Positions 26,100 through 34,897 of a stretch of 64,000 bases of DNA are shown piece by piece. A model generated the notes under the pieces. That model saw nothing but the letters and a program-made list of their open reading frames with translations. It was not told the DNA's origin and did not search any database. Each line of letters opens with the position of its first letter. The first letter of the stretch is position 1. The position numbers and the translations under genes are program-made. Source of the stretch: Oceanospirillaceae bacterium (lineage in GTDB: Bacteria > Pseudomonadota > Gammaproteobacteria > Pseudomonadales > Balneatricaceae); contig JABSQZ010000003.1 in the NCBI GenBank assembly GCA_013215505.1, forward strand, positions 1 to 64,000, in the 5' to 3' direction.

Positions 26100-28202
26100 A
26101 TGTCGGATCCTAAAATTAACCAACAAATTATCCCCGCCTGGGATGACAAAAAAGCGGCGCCAATGAGCGAACCCGAGCTGCTTGTGTATCGATCAAACCT
26201 GTTGGGCTCTGACCCTAAAGTGACCAACTATGGTGGGGGAAATACTTCGGCTAAAGTGTCGAGTAACGATCCTATAACTAATGAGTCGGTTGAAGTGCTC
26301 TGGGTCAAGGGATCGGGGGGCGATATAGGCAGTATGAATCTGGACGGATTTTCTACCTTGTATTTAGACAAACTCGAGCAGCTTAAAGGGCTGTATCGCG
26401 GCGATGCCTTTGAAGATGAGATGGTTGCCTATTTACCTCACTGCACCTTTAACCTCAATACCCGGGCAGCCAGTATAGATACCCCGCTGCACGCTTATGT
26501 CCCCTACCGCCACGTGGATCATTTGCACCCGGATGCGGTGATCGCGATAGCTGCTTGTAAAAATTCACGGGCGATCACCGAGCAAGTGTTTGGTGCAGAT
26601 ATAGGTTGGTTGGCCTGGCGCAAGCCCGGTTTCCAGCTGGGGCTAGAGCTCTCAGAGATCGCCAGCAACAATCCGCACTTAAAGGGAGTGGTACTGGAGG
26701 CGCACGGTTTGTTTACCTGGGCGGACGATGCCAAGAGCTGTTATCAACTCTCAGTGGCTATCATTAATAAAGCCCAGGCCTGGCTGGACAGTCAGATTCA
26801 GGGACAGGCGGCATTTGCTGGTGCCCGTGTCAAATCGCTGAGCGCTGAAAAACGCCGTGAAGTCGCGGTGCAATTAATGCCCGTCATTCGCGGCAAGAGC
26901 AGCGCAGTGCAACGTCAAGTTGGTCACTTCAACGATGCTGCTCAGGTTCTGGAGTTTGTGAATAGCCAGCAGCTAGACCAGCTAGCGGCTCTGGGAACAT
27001 CTTGCCCCGATCATTTTTTGCGTACTAAAATTAAACCTATAGTGCTTGATTATAATCCGCAACAGGATAATTTAGCGCAAGTGATTGAGGCGCTTGAGCA
27101 AAACTTGATTGTCTATCGCGCCGACTATGCTGCTTACTATGAGCGCTGTAAGCAAGTTGACAGCCCGGCGATTCGCGATGCCAACCCGGTGGTGTATTTG
27201 ATCCCCGGGGTGGGTATGTTAACGTTTGCCAAAGACAAGGCCACCGCCCGTATTGCCGGGGAATTCTATCTCAATGCAATCAACGTGATGCGCGATGCTA
27301 ACGCCGTGGATCAGTACTGTGGCCTGGAGGAGCAAGAGGCTTTTAATATAGAGTACTGGCTGTTGGAAGAGGCGAAGTTACAGCGCATGCCTAAGCCGAA
27401 GAGCCTGGCGGGACGTATCGCCTTGATTACCGGAGGTGCCGGTGGCATAGGCAGGGCAACGGCCGAGAAGTTACTGGGCGAAGGTGCCTGCGTGGTGCTG
27501 ACGGATATAGACAAGCAGGGACTGCAAGACAGTGTGCAGCACTTTAGTAACATCTATGGTCGCGATGTAGTCACCGCCATAGAGATGGATGTTACCGATG
27601 AGCAGCAAGTGCAGCAGGCCTTTGACTTTGCGGCACTGAGTTTTGGTGGCCTGGATATTTTAGTCTCCAACGCCGGTATCGCCTCTTCGGCGCCACTGGA
27701 TGAAACCACCTTGTCGGATTGGAATTTCAATCAGAGTATTTTATCTACCGGTTATTTCCTGGTGTCGCGCTCGGCTTACACTATGATGAAAGTGCAGAAA
27801 ATGGGCGGATCCATCGTCTTTGTCGCCAGTAAAAATGGTCTGGTGGCCTCGGCCAATGCCTCCGCTTACTGCACCGCCAAGGCCGCCGAGATTCAGTTGG
27901 CGCGCTGTGTTGCATTGGAGGGGGCGGTCCATGGGATTCGCGCCAACGTAGTCAACCCGGATGCGGTGCTGCGCGGTTCTAAAATTTGGAGCGGTAAGTG
28001 GAAAGAAGAGCGCGCCAGTGCCTATAACATGTCTACCGATGATTTAGAGGAGCACTACCGTCAGCGCAGCTTGTTAAAGCTCAATGTATTCCCGGAGGAT
28101 ATCGCCGAGGGAGTGTATTTCTTTGTCGCTGACTTGTCTGCAAAATCTACCGGCAATGTATTAAATGTGGATGCGGGTCACGCGCCTTCCTTCACCAGAT
28201 AA
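26100..28202 (+). CDS. rhaD: bifunctional rhamnulose-1-phosphate aldolase / short-chain dehydrogenase
   Basis: The product of about 700 residues has two parts. Residues 1 to about 425 form a class II aldolase domain with LGSDPKVTNYGGGNTSAKV, zinc ligands in YRHVDHLHPDAVIAIAACKN, and VLEAHGLFTWADDAKSC. Residues from about 437 are an SDR domain with GRIALITGGAGGIGRATAEKL, VSNAGIASSAPLD, catalytic SAYCTAKAAEIQLAR (Tyr/Lys) and NVVNPDAVLRGSKIW. The aldolase splits L-rhamnulose-1-phosphate into DHAP and L-lactaldehyde, and the SDR domain is thought to oxidise lactaldehyde. The ATG at 26100 has GAGG upstream. It is followed 15 nt later by rhaI. Confidence 0.93.
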   Translation: MSDPKINQQIIPAWDDKKAAPMSEPELLVYRSNLLGSDPKVTNYGGGNTSAKVSSNDPITNESVEVLWVKGSGGDIGSMNLDGFSTLYLDKLEQLKGLYRGDAFEDEMVAYLPHCTFNLNTRAASIDTPLHAYVPYRHVDHLHPDAVIAIAACKNSRAITEQVFGADIGWLAWRKPGFQLGLELSEIASNNPHLKGVVLEAHGLFTWADDAKSCYQLSVAIINKAQAWLDSQIQGQAAFAGARVKSLSAEKRREVAVQLMPVIRGKSSAVQRQVGHFNDAAQVLEFVNSQQLDQLAALGTSCPDHFLRTKIKPIVLDYNPQQDNLAQVIEALEQNLIVYRADYAAYYERCKQVDSPAIRDANPVVYLIPGVGMLTFAKDKATARIAGEFYLNAINVMRDANAVDQYCGLEEQEAFNIEYWLLEEAKLQRMPKPKSLAGRIALITGGAGGIGRATAEKLLGEGACVVLTDIDKQGLQDSVQHFSNIYGRDVVTAIEMDVTDEQQVQQAFDFAALSFGGLDILVSNAGIASSAPLDETTLSDWNFNQSILSTGYFLVSRSAYTMMKVQKMGGSIVFVASKNGLVASANASAYCTAKAAEIQLARCVALEGAVHGIRANVVNPDAVLRGSKIWSGKWKEERASAYNMSTDDLEEHYRQRSLLKLNVFPEDIAEGVYFFVADLSAKSTGNVLNVDAGHAPSFTR

Positions 28203-28217
28203 TCTGAGAGTAAAATA

Positions 28218-29522
28218 ATGACAACAATAAAAACACAGACAATTGACCAGCAACTAATCAACGATAGCAATGCCGGACAGATAGCGGCACTGGAAAGTGA
28301 TTATCAGGCTCTGGGCGAAAAATTGGCGCGTAATGATTGCGATATTGAACAGCTGACAGCCCAGGCGAGCGAGTTTGCGGTTGCGCTGCCTTCATGGGGA
28401 CTGGGCACTGGCGGTACGCGATTCGCCCGGTTTCCGGGTTTAGGAGAGCCACGCAACGTCTATGAAAAAGTGGCCGATTGCGCGGTAGTTCAGCAGTTGG
28501 GCAGAGCGACCCCCAGTGTCTCGCTACATATCCCCTGGGATACCCCCTCAGATCCCAGTGAATTGCTGCAATACACTCAGCAGTTAGGCCTGAGTTTTGA
28601 TGCCATGAATTCCAATACTTTTCAGGACCAGCAAGGGCAGCCCCATTCTTACAAATATGGCAGCATGGCCCACAGCCAGAGCGCGATGCGCGAACAGGCG
28701 GTGGCCCACAATATCGAGGTGATAGAGCTGGGTAAAAAACTCGGCTCTAAAGCATTGACGGTATGGGTTGGTGATGGTTCTAACTTCCCGGGACAGCAAC
28801 ATTTTTCCAAGGCGTTTGGCCGCTATTTAGATTGTGCCAAAGATATTTATGCGGCGCTGCCGGATGATTGGAGCATGTTGCTGGAGCACAAAATATTTGA
28901 ACCTGCGTTCTATTCAACTGTGATCCAGGATTGGGGCAGTAGCTACCTGGCTGCTACAGAAACCGGTGAGCGCTGTATGTGTTTAGTAGATTTGGGGCAT
29001 CACGCGCCGAACGTCAACATCGAGATGATTGTCTCGCGGCTGGCGCAGTTTGGTAAGCTCGGCGGTTTCCATTTCAATGACAGTAAATACGGCGACGATG
29101 ATTTAGATTCAGGCTCGATCAACCCCTACCAGTTGTTCTTAGTGTTTAATGAGTTAGTGGACATCAAAAACAATGCGGCAGAATTTGCACCCTTTTACAT
29201 GTTAGATCAGTCGCACAATGTTACAGATCCGATCGAAAGCCTGATTTATTCGGCTGCAGAAGTGCAGCGTGCCTATGTTAAAGCGCTGCTGGTTAATCGC
29301 CAGAACTTGACTGGCTATCAAGATGGCAACGATGCAATGATGGCACAGGCAACCTTAAAAAGTGCCTACAATCTAGATGTGGAGCCTATCTTGCAAATGG
29401 CCAGAATGCGCAGCGGTGGGGCGATTGACCCTATTGCTACTTACCGACAAAGCGGCTATCGGCGGGCATGTGCCAAGCAGCGCCCGGTCGATACAGCGCG
29501 TAGCGGCTCAGGAATCGTCTAA
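28218..29522 (+). CDS. rhaI: L-rhamnose isomerase (Pseudomonas/Rhizobium type)
   Basis: The 434-residue protein matches the xylose-isomerase-like L-rhamnose isomerases of pseudomonads and rhizobia rather than E. coli RhaA. It has LPSWGLGTGGTRFARFPGLGEPRNVYEKVADCA near the start. Metal-site regions are SMLLEHKIFEPAFYSTVIQDWG, MCLVDLGHHAPNVNIE and GFHFNDSKYGDDDLDSGSINPYQLFLV. It converts L-rhamnose to L-rhamnulose. It is the second gene of the rhaDI operon. Confidence 0.92.
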   Translation: MTTIKTQTIDQQLINDSNAGQIAALESDYQALGEKLARNDCDIEQLTAQASEFAVALPSWGLGTGGTRFARFPGLGEPRNVYEKVADCAVVQQLGRATPSVSLHIPWDTPSDPSELLQYTQQLGLSFDAMNSNTFQDQQGQPHSYKYGSMAHSQSAMREQAVAHNIEVIELGKKLGSKALTVWVGDGSNFPGQQHFSKAFGRYLDCAKDIYAALPDDWSMLLEHKIFEPAFYSTVIQDWGSSYLAATETGERCMCLVDLGHHAPNVNIEMIVSRLAQFGKLGGFHFNDSKYGDDDLDSGSINPYQLFLVFNELVDIKNNAAEFAPFYMLDQSHNVTDPIESLIYSAAEVQRAYVKALLVNRQNLTGYQDGNDAMMAQATLKSAYNLDVEPILQMARMRSGGAIDPIATYRQSGYRRACAKQRPVDTARSGSGIV

Positions 29523-29598
29523 GATAACGGGGGGCAAATAGGTGCTGGCCGCTGCCTTCTTGGGGTGGTCAGTGAGGCTGAGGGATGTAATTGTTGGT

Positions 29599-29624
29599 GC
29601 TTTGTGTACTGAAATCCACAAAGC
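29599..29624 (+). terminator. hairpin downstream of rhaI
   Basis: GCTTTGTG, a 10-nt loop and CACAAAGC form a perfect 8-bp stem about 76 nt beyond the rhaI stop. There is no T-run directly after it, so it may be a 3'-end stabiliser or weak terminator. Confidence 0.4.
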
Positions 29625-29900
29625 CCATTGGCGGCTAAATTTTATCCTCTGTATTTATCGTTATTAGTTGCCATGACTCCTATTATTTCACTGAGCTTTA
29701 GCAATGCGGCTGCAATCTTGCCTAGCATCTTGGGGAGAACTGACCATTCAACAGGCGCTGTGTGCCTTTGTGCTGGAGCAGTTTGTAAACCCACAGAGAA
29801 AAATTAGGCTTATTGCCTGCCCCTAAAGTGACTGTCTGAGCAAAAGCACAGCAGGTTTCAGAGCACTTAGACTGGATCTGTTTACCTATGGCGCTCGAAT

Positions 29901-29928
29901 TTACATAACTCAGGTTTGAGTTATGTAA
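29901..29928. promoter_or_regulatory. perfect 28-bp inverted repeat (operator or attenuator candidate)
   Basis: TTACATAACTCA and TGAGTTATGTAA are perfect 12-bp arms around a 4-nt centre. It lies 240 bp before the receiver-GGDEF gene and is followed by only four A residues, so it looks more like a protein-binding palindrome than a terminator on the plus strand. Confidence 0.5.
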
Positions 29929-30167
29929 AAAGCTCTACTAATGTTTATATGTTATCGAGGACACTTTAACAGTTTGTTTTAGCGCAGTGGATCAATAATG
30001 AATGAAAATGCCAGCGCTACCTGTCGTACTGAACAATTTACCGGTGATAAAAAGAACAACAAAACTATAGATTGAACATGCCTTATCTTATTGATAGGAA
30101 TGTCTGTTGGTTACTCACTGCAAAAATATAAACCTATATTATTCCTAATTATGGATCTATTTGGATA

Positions 30168-31082
30168 ATGAATATTCTAGTGATTGATGATTCAAAACTG
30201 ATGAGAAAAATGGTCAGCGCCATCATTGCAGATGCAGGAGATCAGCCGTATGTAGCTTCAGGAGCTGAGCAAGCTCTACTTATGCTCGATAAAAAAAATA
30301 TCGAATTAATATTTATGGATGTGGAAATGCCCAAGATGAATGGTTTTGAGTTGACCCGTTTAATTCGAAGCAAAAAACGATCCTGGATTCCCATCATATT
30401 TTTAACGGCGAGTACTGATGATTCACATTTAACAAAAGGCATCGAATCGGGTGGCGATGATTACATAATGAAACCCATTAACAGCGTGGTTCTGGCGGCT
30501 AAAATTAAGGCCATGGCACGTATTGTTAATATGAAAAAAGAGTTAGATACAGTCAACAGGCAGTTGTTACGATTAACAAACGTAGATGCCCTAACAGGTA
30601 TTATGAATAGGCGTGGTTTTAATGAGTCCCTGAAAAGAGACTGGAAAAACCACACCAGAGAGCGCAAAGAAATATCAATGGTCTTTTTAGATATTGATAA
30701 TTTTAAAGCTTTTAACGATAACTATGGACATCAGCGAGGAGATGAATGCCTGAAACAATTTTCTGCCGTTATAAATACCCAATTAAAACGCCCTATGGAT
30801 ACCTTAGCCCGTTATGGCGGCGAAGAGTTTGTCATCATCTTACCCAATACAACATTAGATGGAGCGGCATTAATAGGATCATATATTATCGATGCTTTAG
30901 CTGATGCGAAAATTGAGCATCAGTATTCACCGGTCGCTCCCTATCTCACTGCCAGTATGGGAATTACCTCTAGCCGCTTTAGTGCCAAAAACGAAAATAT
31001 GTTTATACAACAGGCAGATCAAGCCGTGTATAAAGCCAAAAAGCAGGGAAGAAATAGATACTCTGTATATGAGCCCTTATAA
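30168..31082 (+). CDS. response regulator with GGDEF diguanylate cyclase domain
   Basis: Residues 1-118 are a receiver domain: acidic pair IDDS at 7-8, phosphoacceptor Asp 51 in IFMDVEMPKMNGFE, FLTAS at 78-82 and the conserved Lys in MKPINS. A linker helix leads to a GGDEF domain with DALTGIMNRRGF, DIDNFKAFNDNYGHQRGD and the active site RYGGEEF (217-221). RPMD at 208-211 is five residues before GGEEF and forms the allosteric I-site, so c-di-GMP feedback inhibition is expected. It makes c-di-GMP on phosphorylation. No cognate kinase gene is nearby. Confidence 0.93.
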   Translation: MNILVIDDSKLMRKMVSAIIADAGDQPYVASGAEQALLMLDKKNIELIFMDVEMPKMNGFELTRLIRSKKRSWIPIIFLTASTDDSHLTKGIESGGDDYIMKPINSVVLAAKIKAMARIVNMKKELDTVNRQLLRLTNVDALTGIMNRRGFNESLKRDWKNHTRERKEISMVFLDIDNFKAFNDNYGHQRGDECLKQFSAVINTQLKRPMDTLARYGGEEFVIILPNTTLDGAALIGSYIIDALADAKIEHQYSPVAPYLTASMGITSSRFSAKNENMFIQQADQAVYKAKKQGRNRYSVYEPL

Positions 31083-31284
31083 TTAAAGCAATAATATTTG
31101 AGCTTTCAACACAAGTCTACAGGTAATAGATGTGATACATACTTAACAGCTGATGCTTGGTAATTGGCAAGGTTAAAAGTAGAAATTTGTAGGTATGCAA
31201 TAAACTATTATAATTTTAAGTGAGACTAATCAGTGCTACATTATTAATTGATCACTACAGTTTAGTCATCTTCTACCTAGAACC

Positions 31285-31312
31285 AGCCCCGGCAATAAAG
31301 CGGGGCTTTTTT
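31285..31312 (+). terminator. rho-independent terminator
   Basis: AGCCCCG, a 9-nt loop and CGGGGCT form a perfect 7-bp GC-rich stem followed by six T. It lies about 200 nt after the GGDEF gene and is the clearest intrinsic terminator in the window. Confidence 0.85.
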
Positions 31313-31475
31313 ATGCCAGAAATTCGAAAATTCGGATCAATAAAACAAACAGAGGATTATCGAGGGGGTAAGGGATAAAGGCCTAAAAAAAAATAGCTTA
31401 TAGTCAGGTTACTACTGCGGATTAGAAATTTTAGCGCAAGTAACTAAAAGATCGTAGCTGACTCAGGGTTCTCTC

Positions 31476-31523
31476 TATAAAAATATAAAAATATAAAAAT
31501 ATAAAAATATAAAAATATAAAAA
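31476..31523. repeat. octanucleotide tandem repeat, six perfect copies
   Basis: TATAAAAA is repeated six times without error over 48 bp, upstream of the HExxH lipoprotein gene. Such repeats can change length by slippage. Here it lies about 160 bp before a start codon, where copy number could alter promoter spacing or DNA curvature. Confidence 0.9.
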
Positions 31524-31685
31524 GAGTATAGACATAGAATTAATGTTTTGTGATAGTAACTATAACCTAATAAGAAAAATTTTAAGAAGGGACCCTTAAT
31601 ATTATTGACTCAAATCGGTTGGTTTAGTGCACATATGGCAACAACACCCCAAAAATAATAGCTGACATTAATAAAAGGGACTTTT

Positions 31686-32291
31686 ATGAAATGCATTATA
31701 GTATTGGCACTGATTTTGTTAACGGGGTGCGCCACTCGCGGTTTGAATGAAAGTGAGATAAATAACTTAATAAATCAATATAGCGGTCAGTTAAAATATA
31801 ATATTGTGCAGATAGCAAACAAGGATGTTGATAGTCATTATGAATTTAACCAAGAATTAGAAAAAATATATGCGGAACATAAAAGCAGTGATATTAAGGT
31901 ATTTAAGTTACGACCTTTTGTAATAAACAATAAGATTTTCTACCCTAAAAAATATTATAAAGAAGACTTTGCTAGTTATATTGGCGATGATGATTTCGAG
32001 TGGGGTAGATTTGTGCATGAAAATTGCCATATATTACAATATCAGCTTGGGCTTACATCGAAAAAACATCCAGGGGAAAGTTACAGTTGGAAGCTGGGGT
32101 TAAAAGAGCAGCTTCTATCTCGATATCCTTACATGATTCCCGGCCCTACTGAAATAGATTCTCAGGATAGGCTAGAGGATTTTAGCTTTGAACAACAATG
32201 CCAATTCTTTTTTTACTGGTCTATTTCAGCGCAAAATCCCACATATGCAAGTTATGGAAAATTAATTAATGACGCCCTCGGCAGTCAGTAA
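31686..32291 (+). CDS. lipoprotein with HExxH metallopeptidase-like motif
   Basis: The 201-residue protein begins MKCIIVLALILLTGC, a lipoprotein signal with Cys 15. In the mature part, FVHENCHILQYQLG at residues 109-122 is an HExxH motif (111-115) followed by a Gln-Tyr-Gln. This resembles the HExxH-x-x-Q zincin-like motif of DUF4157/'vgr-related' proteins. A later FEQQCQFFFYW fits the second conserved helix of that group, where a Glu may act as third ligand. The gene is AT-rich and stands alone. Zinc protease activity is possible but not shown. Confidence 0.6.
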   Translation: MKCIIVLALILLTGCATRGLNESEINNLINQYSGQLKYNIVQIANKDVDSHYEFNQELEKIYAEHKSSDIKVFKLRPFVINNKIFYPKKYYKEDFASYIGDDDFEWGRFVHENCHILQYQLGLTSKKHPGESYSWKLGLKEQLLSRYPYMIPGPTEIDSQDRLEDFSFEQQCQFFFYWSISAQNPTYASYGKLINDALGSQ

Positions 32292-32512
32292 GGGGATTAT
32301 ATAATCTGATTATTGATTACACCCTGTAGCGCTGTTTTAAAGAGTCTATAGGGTCGGCGCTATATCAGTTAAGTACCTGATTTAGCTGTACTTTATTCGC
32401 AGAATGGCAGAGGCGCAGCGGACTTGTTTGCATGCTCCTATAAATAGAATGTCCTCAAATGTTATCAACAGTGCGGCAGTGGTTTTGATCTGTGCATACT
32501 TCTAGCCAGGGG

Positions 32513-33556
32513 TTATTCTCCCTGGGCCACAGCTTGACTTTGGTTATACGAAATCCCCGGGTATTTAGGCGGATTTTCGGCGCTACAGCAACTGGGGATA
32601 CAGTGCATTTTGTAGTCGGAGTTAGCATTAAAAAAGAACGGAATGGAATACCTGGAGACTCCAGTGGTATTACTGTGAACGAAGTGTTTCACACTCAAAA
32701 ATCTATCATTAGACCACTGCCTTAATAACTCACCGGTATTAACGATAAAGGCGCCATTTAGCATAGGCACTTCTAACCATACTTTGCGCTGTTCACTGTA
32801 AATACTCAAACCGGGTTGGTCCTGGATTAAAATGGTGCAAAAGCTGGTATCTACGTGAGGTGCAATACCAAACTCATCATCCGATACTGATGTATCGGCA
32901 GAGGGATAGTGGGTCATGCGCAATCTAAAAAGCGGATCGACAAATGCCTGGTCGAAAAAGTCCTTGGGTACATCTAATGCCCTGGCGAATATGGGTAACA
33001 GTCGCTTTCCTAAAGTCACCATAGCACCCGCATACACTTGTGAAGCCTGTCGAAAGCCCGGGATCACAGCGTCATCTAACCACTGGTTGTCATCCATGTT
33101 TAAATTATGATCTGACTTGAGCAAAAACGCCTCATTGCGATTGCCAGTATCGCGCGAAGGTAACTTTCTATTTTTAAACGGCAGATATCCTACGCCGCCA
33201 ACCGGCCAACTAGCTTGATCCATCTCGATGGATTTCTTATCTTGCATCGGGAGCGCGTGAAAGCGTTTTATCATTGAAAACTGTTTATCGATAACCTCAG
33301 TGCTTACCTGATGGCCAACAATGGTAAAAAAACCAACATTCTCACAGGCGTGGCGCAGTTGTCTGGCGACATCATCCAATGCCTGCTCGCTGTTACTGGC
33401 CAAATAGGGGCCAATATCAATAACCGGTATATCGTTGTGCTCTGCCTTTGTAGTACTTGAAGTCTTCCACGAGCTGGCTTCAGCACGTAGCGCCCGCTCT
33501 TTGGCAAAGGGATCAAAACTGCTGCTGCTGCTGGTGGCTGGCTTATTTTCTGACAT
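32513..33556 (-). CDS. isopenicillin N synthase-like Fe(II)/2-oxoglutarate dioxygenase
   Basis: The 347-residue protein has the DIOX_N segment DIPVIDIGPYLAS near residue 41 and GFFTIVGHQVS near residue 75. The double-stranded beta-helix core carries iron ligands His233 and Asp235 (APHVDTSFCTIL) and His290 (SVKHFVH). Arg301/Ser303 in SRYSIPFFFN would bind the 2-oxoacid. Such enzymes hydroxylate or demethylate small molecules. It neighbours a LysR gene and two flavoprotein demethylase-like genes, so an oxidative step on a methylated amine is a reasonable guess. Confidence 0.88.
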   Translation of the reverse strand: MSENKPATSSSSSFDPFAKERALRAEASSWKTSSTTKAEHNDIPVIDIGPYLASNSEQALDDVARQLRHACENVGFFTIVGHQVSTEVIDKQFSMIKRFHALPMQDKKSIEMDQASWPVGGVGYLPFKNRKLPSRDTGNRNEAFLLKSDHNLNMDDNQWLDDAVIPGFRQASQVYAGAMVTLGKRLLPIFARALDVPKDFFDQAFVDPLFRLRMTHYPSADTSVSDDEFGIAPHVDTSFCTILIQDQPGLSIYSEQRKVWLEVPMLNGAFIVNTGELLRQWSNDRFLSVKHFVHSNTTGVSRYSIPFFFNANSDYKMHCIPSCCSAENPPKYPGISYNQSQAVAQGE

Positions 33557-33760
33557 ATCTTTAAGAACCTCAATAGGGTCAATGATGGGCTGATAAAATG
33601 GCTACTGTAGCAGTCTGTTAATTACCTGGAATGAACAGATTATCAGAGCTGTTTTACAGTAGAGGTCCCCAGAAGAATAATCCATACTTTACTGACAAAA
33701 ATTGTTCGTGTATGAAAATTAAAGACAGCGGTTAAATCAGTTAATAGTGACTTAAATAAT

Positions 33761-34666
33761 TTATTTATGCTCTGCAAAATCCGCTAGCAGCCAGCTGCTG
33801 AAGGCCTGAATATTGTGTTGCTCGCGCATATCCTGCCGGCATACTAGCCCCCACTCGCCAAATTCTGTTACGCAGTGCGCTGTGGGCCGAATGAGTCGCC
33901 CAGCGGCTAGCTCTCTATCTGCAAAAGGGCCGTTAACTAAGGTAATTCCCTCGCCGTCGATCGCCATTTCGATCGCCATTACCGTACTGTTGACGCTGAT
34001 ACTGCTATTCGGCAGTTTGCCGACGTTGCTGTCTTTGAAAAAATCATGCCACTGCCAGACCTCTGATGTAACTTCTATCAGCGGGTAATCTAATAAGTCT
34101 TCTGGGCGTAACTCAGCAGAGTTGGAAATCAGTGTCGGACTGCAAACAGCAATGAGTGCGCCCTTGAATAGTGGACTCCAGCACAAGGGCAGCTGAGGTG
34201 GCTGAAGACAGAAAACGATACCGATATCTGCCACAGTTTCATTAAAGTCTTGTTCTTCGATACAAGAAATTATCTGTAAATCTAATTCAGAATGCAGTGC
34301 TGTAAAACGCGGTAACCTGCGTGCTAACCAGCGAATAGAGGTTGATACATAGGTTTGGACTCTCAATGTTGACGGGTTTGCGCTGCGTCTGATGGTTTCA
34401 CTGCCGTTAATCAGCGCCTCTAGTGCCTCTCTGACTATAGGGTAGTAGCGATGACCTGCAGGAGTCAGGCTCATCTGCCGACTGTCCCGGTTAAAAAGTT
34501 TGACCCCAAGATCTTGTTCCAGACTCTGGATCTGATGGCTGATAGCCGGGTGGGTCAAGTTTAACTCCGCAGCGGCTTTGCGAAAGCTCAGTTGCCTGGC
34601 GGTGCTCTCAAAACCTTTAAGCGATTTAAGCGGCGGAAGTTTTCTGTAGTTAAGAGTTTTAGTCAT
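33761..34666 (-). CDS. LysR family transcriptional regulator (GcvA-like)
   Basis: The 301-residue protein has a GcvA-type LysR start: LPPLKSLKGFESTARQLSFRKAAAELNLTHPAISHQIQSLEQDLGVKLFNRDSRQMSLTPAG. The effector domain contains DIGIVFCLQPPQ. GcvA in E. coli controls glycine cleavage, and relatives often control one-carbon or amine catabolism. It is transcribed away from the dimethylglycine-dehydrogenase-like gene, its most likely target, and lies 204 bp upstream of the dioxygenase gene on its own strand. Confidence 0.92.
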   Translation of the reverse strand: MTKTLNYRKLPPLKSLKGFESTARQLSFRKAAAELNLTHPAISHQIQSLEQDLGVKLFNRDSRQMSLTPAGHRYYPIVREALEALINGSETIRRSANPSTLRVQTYVSTSIRWLARRLPRFTALHSELDLQIISCIEEQDFNETVADIGIVFCLQPPQLPLCWSPLFKGALIAVCSPTLISNSAELRPEDLLDYPLIEVTSEVWQWHDFFKDSNVGKLPNSSISVNSTVMAIEMAIDGEGITLVNGPFADRELAAGRLIRPTAHCVTEFGEWGLVCRQDMREQHNIQAFSSWLLADFAEHK

Positions 34667-34847
34667 GGCGGCTTATTTTTTACCTAGGCTGTAAGCAAGT
34701 GATAGATTAGTGGTAACAAAACTTACCAGTAATTAAAAAATTGTCAATTGTTAGCCGGGTGTTTACGTGTGAATATCCTGTCATTACTTTCGAGTTGTGC
34801 AGATTAATATTCAGAAACCAGCCTGAGATTATTGCATTTCCAGATAT

Positions 34848-34864
34848 CACTACGGACAGTAGTG
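34848..34864. promoter_or_regulatory. inverted repeat upstream of the DMGDH-like gene
   Basis: CACTAC, a 5-nt spacer and GTAGTG lie 34 bp before the flavoprotein start, in the divergent gap with the LysR gene. A LysR or repressor site is possible. Confidence 0.35.
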
Positions 34865-34897
34865 TGCAAAATAATAACCAGATACAGCTAATTAGGT

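Larger units (their letters stand above)
29523..30167. other. 645-bp intergenic region after rhaDI
   Basis: No convincing gene is present. It contains a hairpin about 76 nt after the rhaI stop, a perfect 28-bp palindrome at 29901-29928 and presumably the promoter of the receiver-GGDEF gene. The remainder shows no recognisable RNA or mobile element. Confidence 0.5.
31083..31685. other. 603-bp AT-rich intergenic region
   Basis: No gene is seen. It contains a rho-independent terminator at 31285-31312 and six perfect copies of an 8-bp repeat at 31476-31523. The 160 bp before the lipoprotein gene are strongly AT-rich. Confidence 0.5.

Noticed and set aside
31476-31523. Replication-origin-like AT-rich repeats
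   Set aside because: No DnaA boxes, dnaA or gidA genes are nearby. It is a simple octamer repeat.
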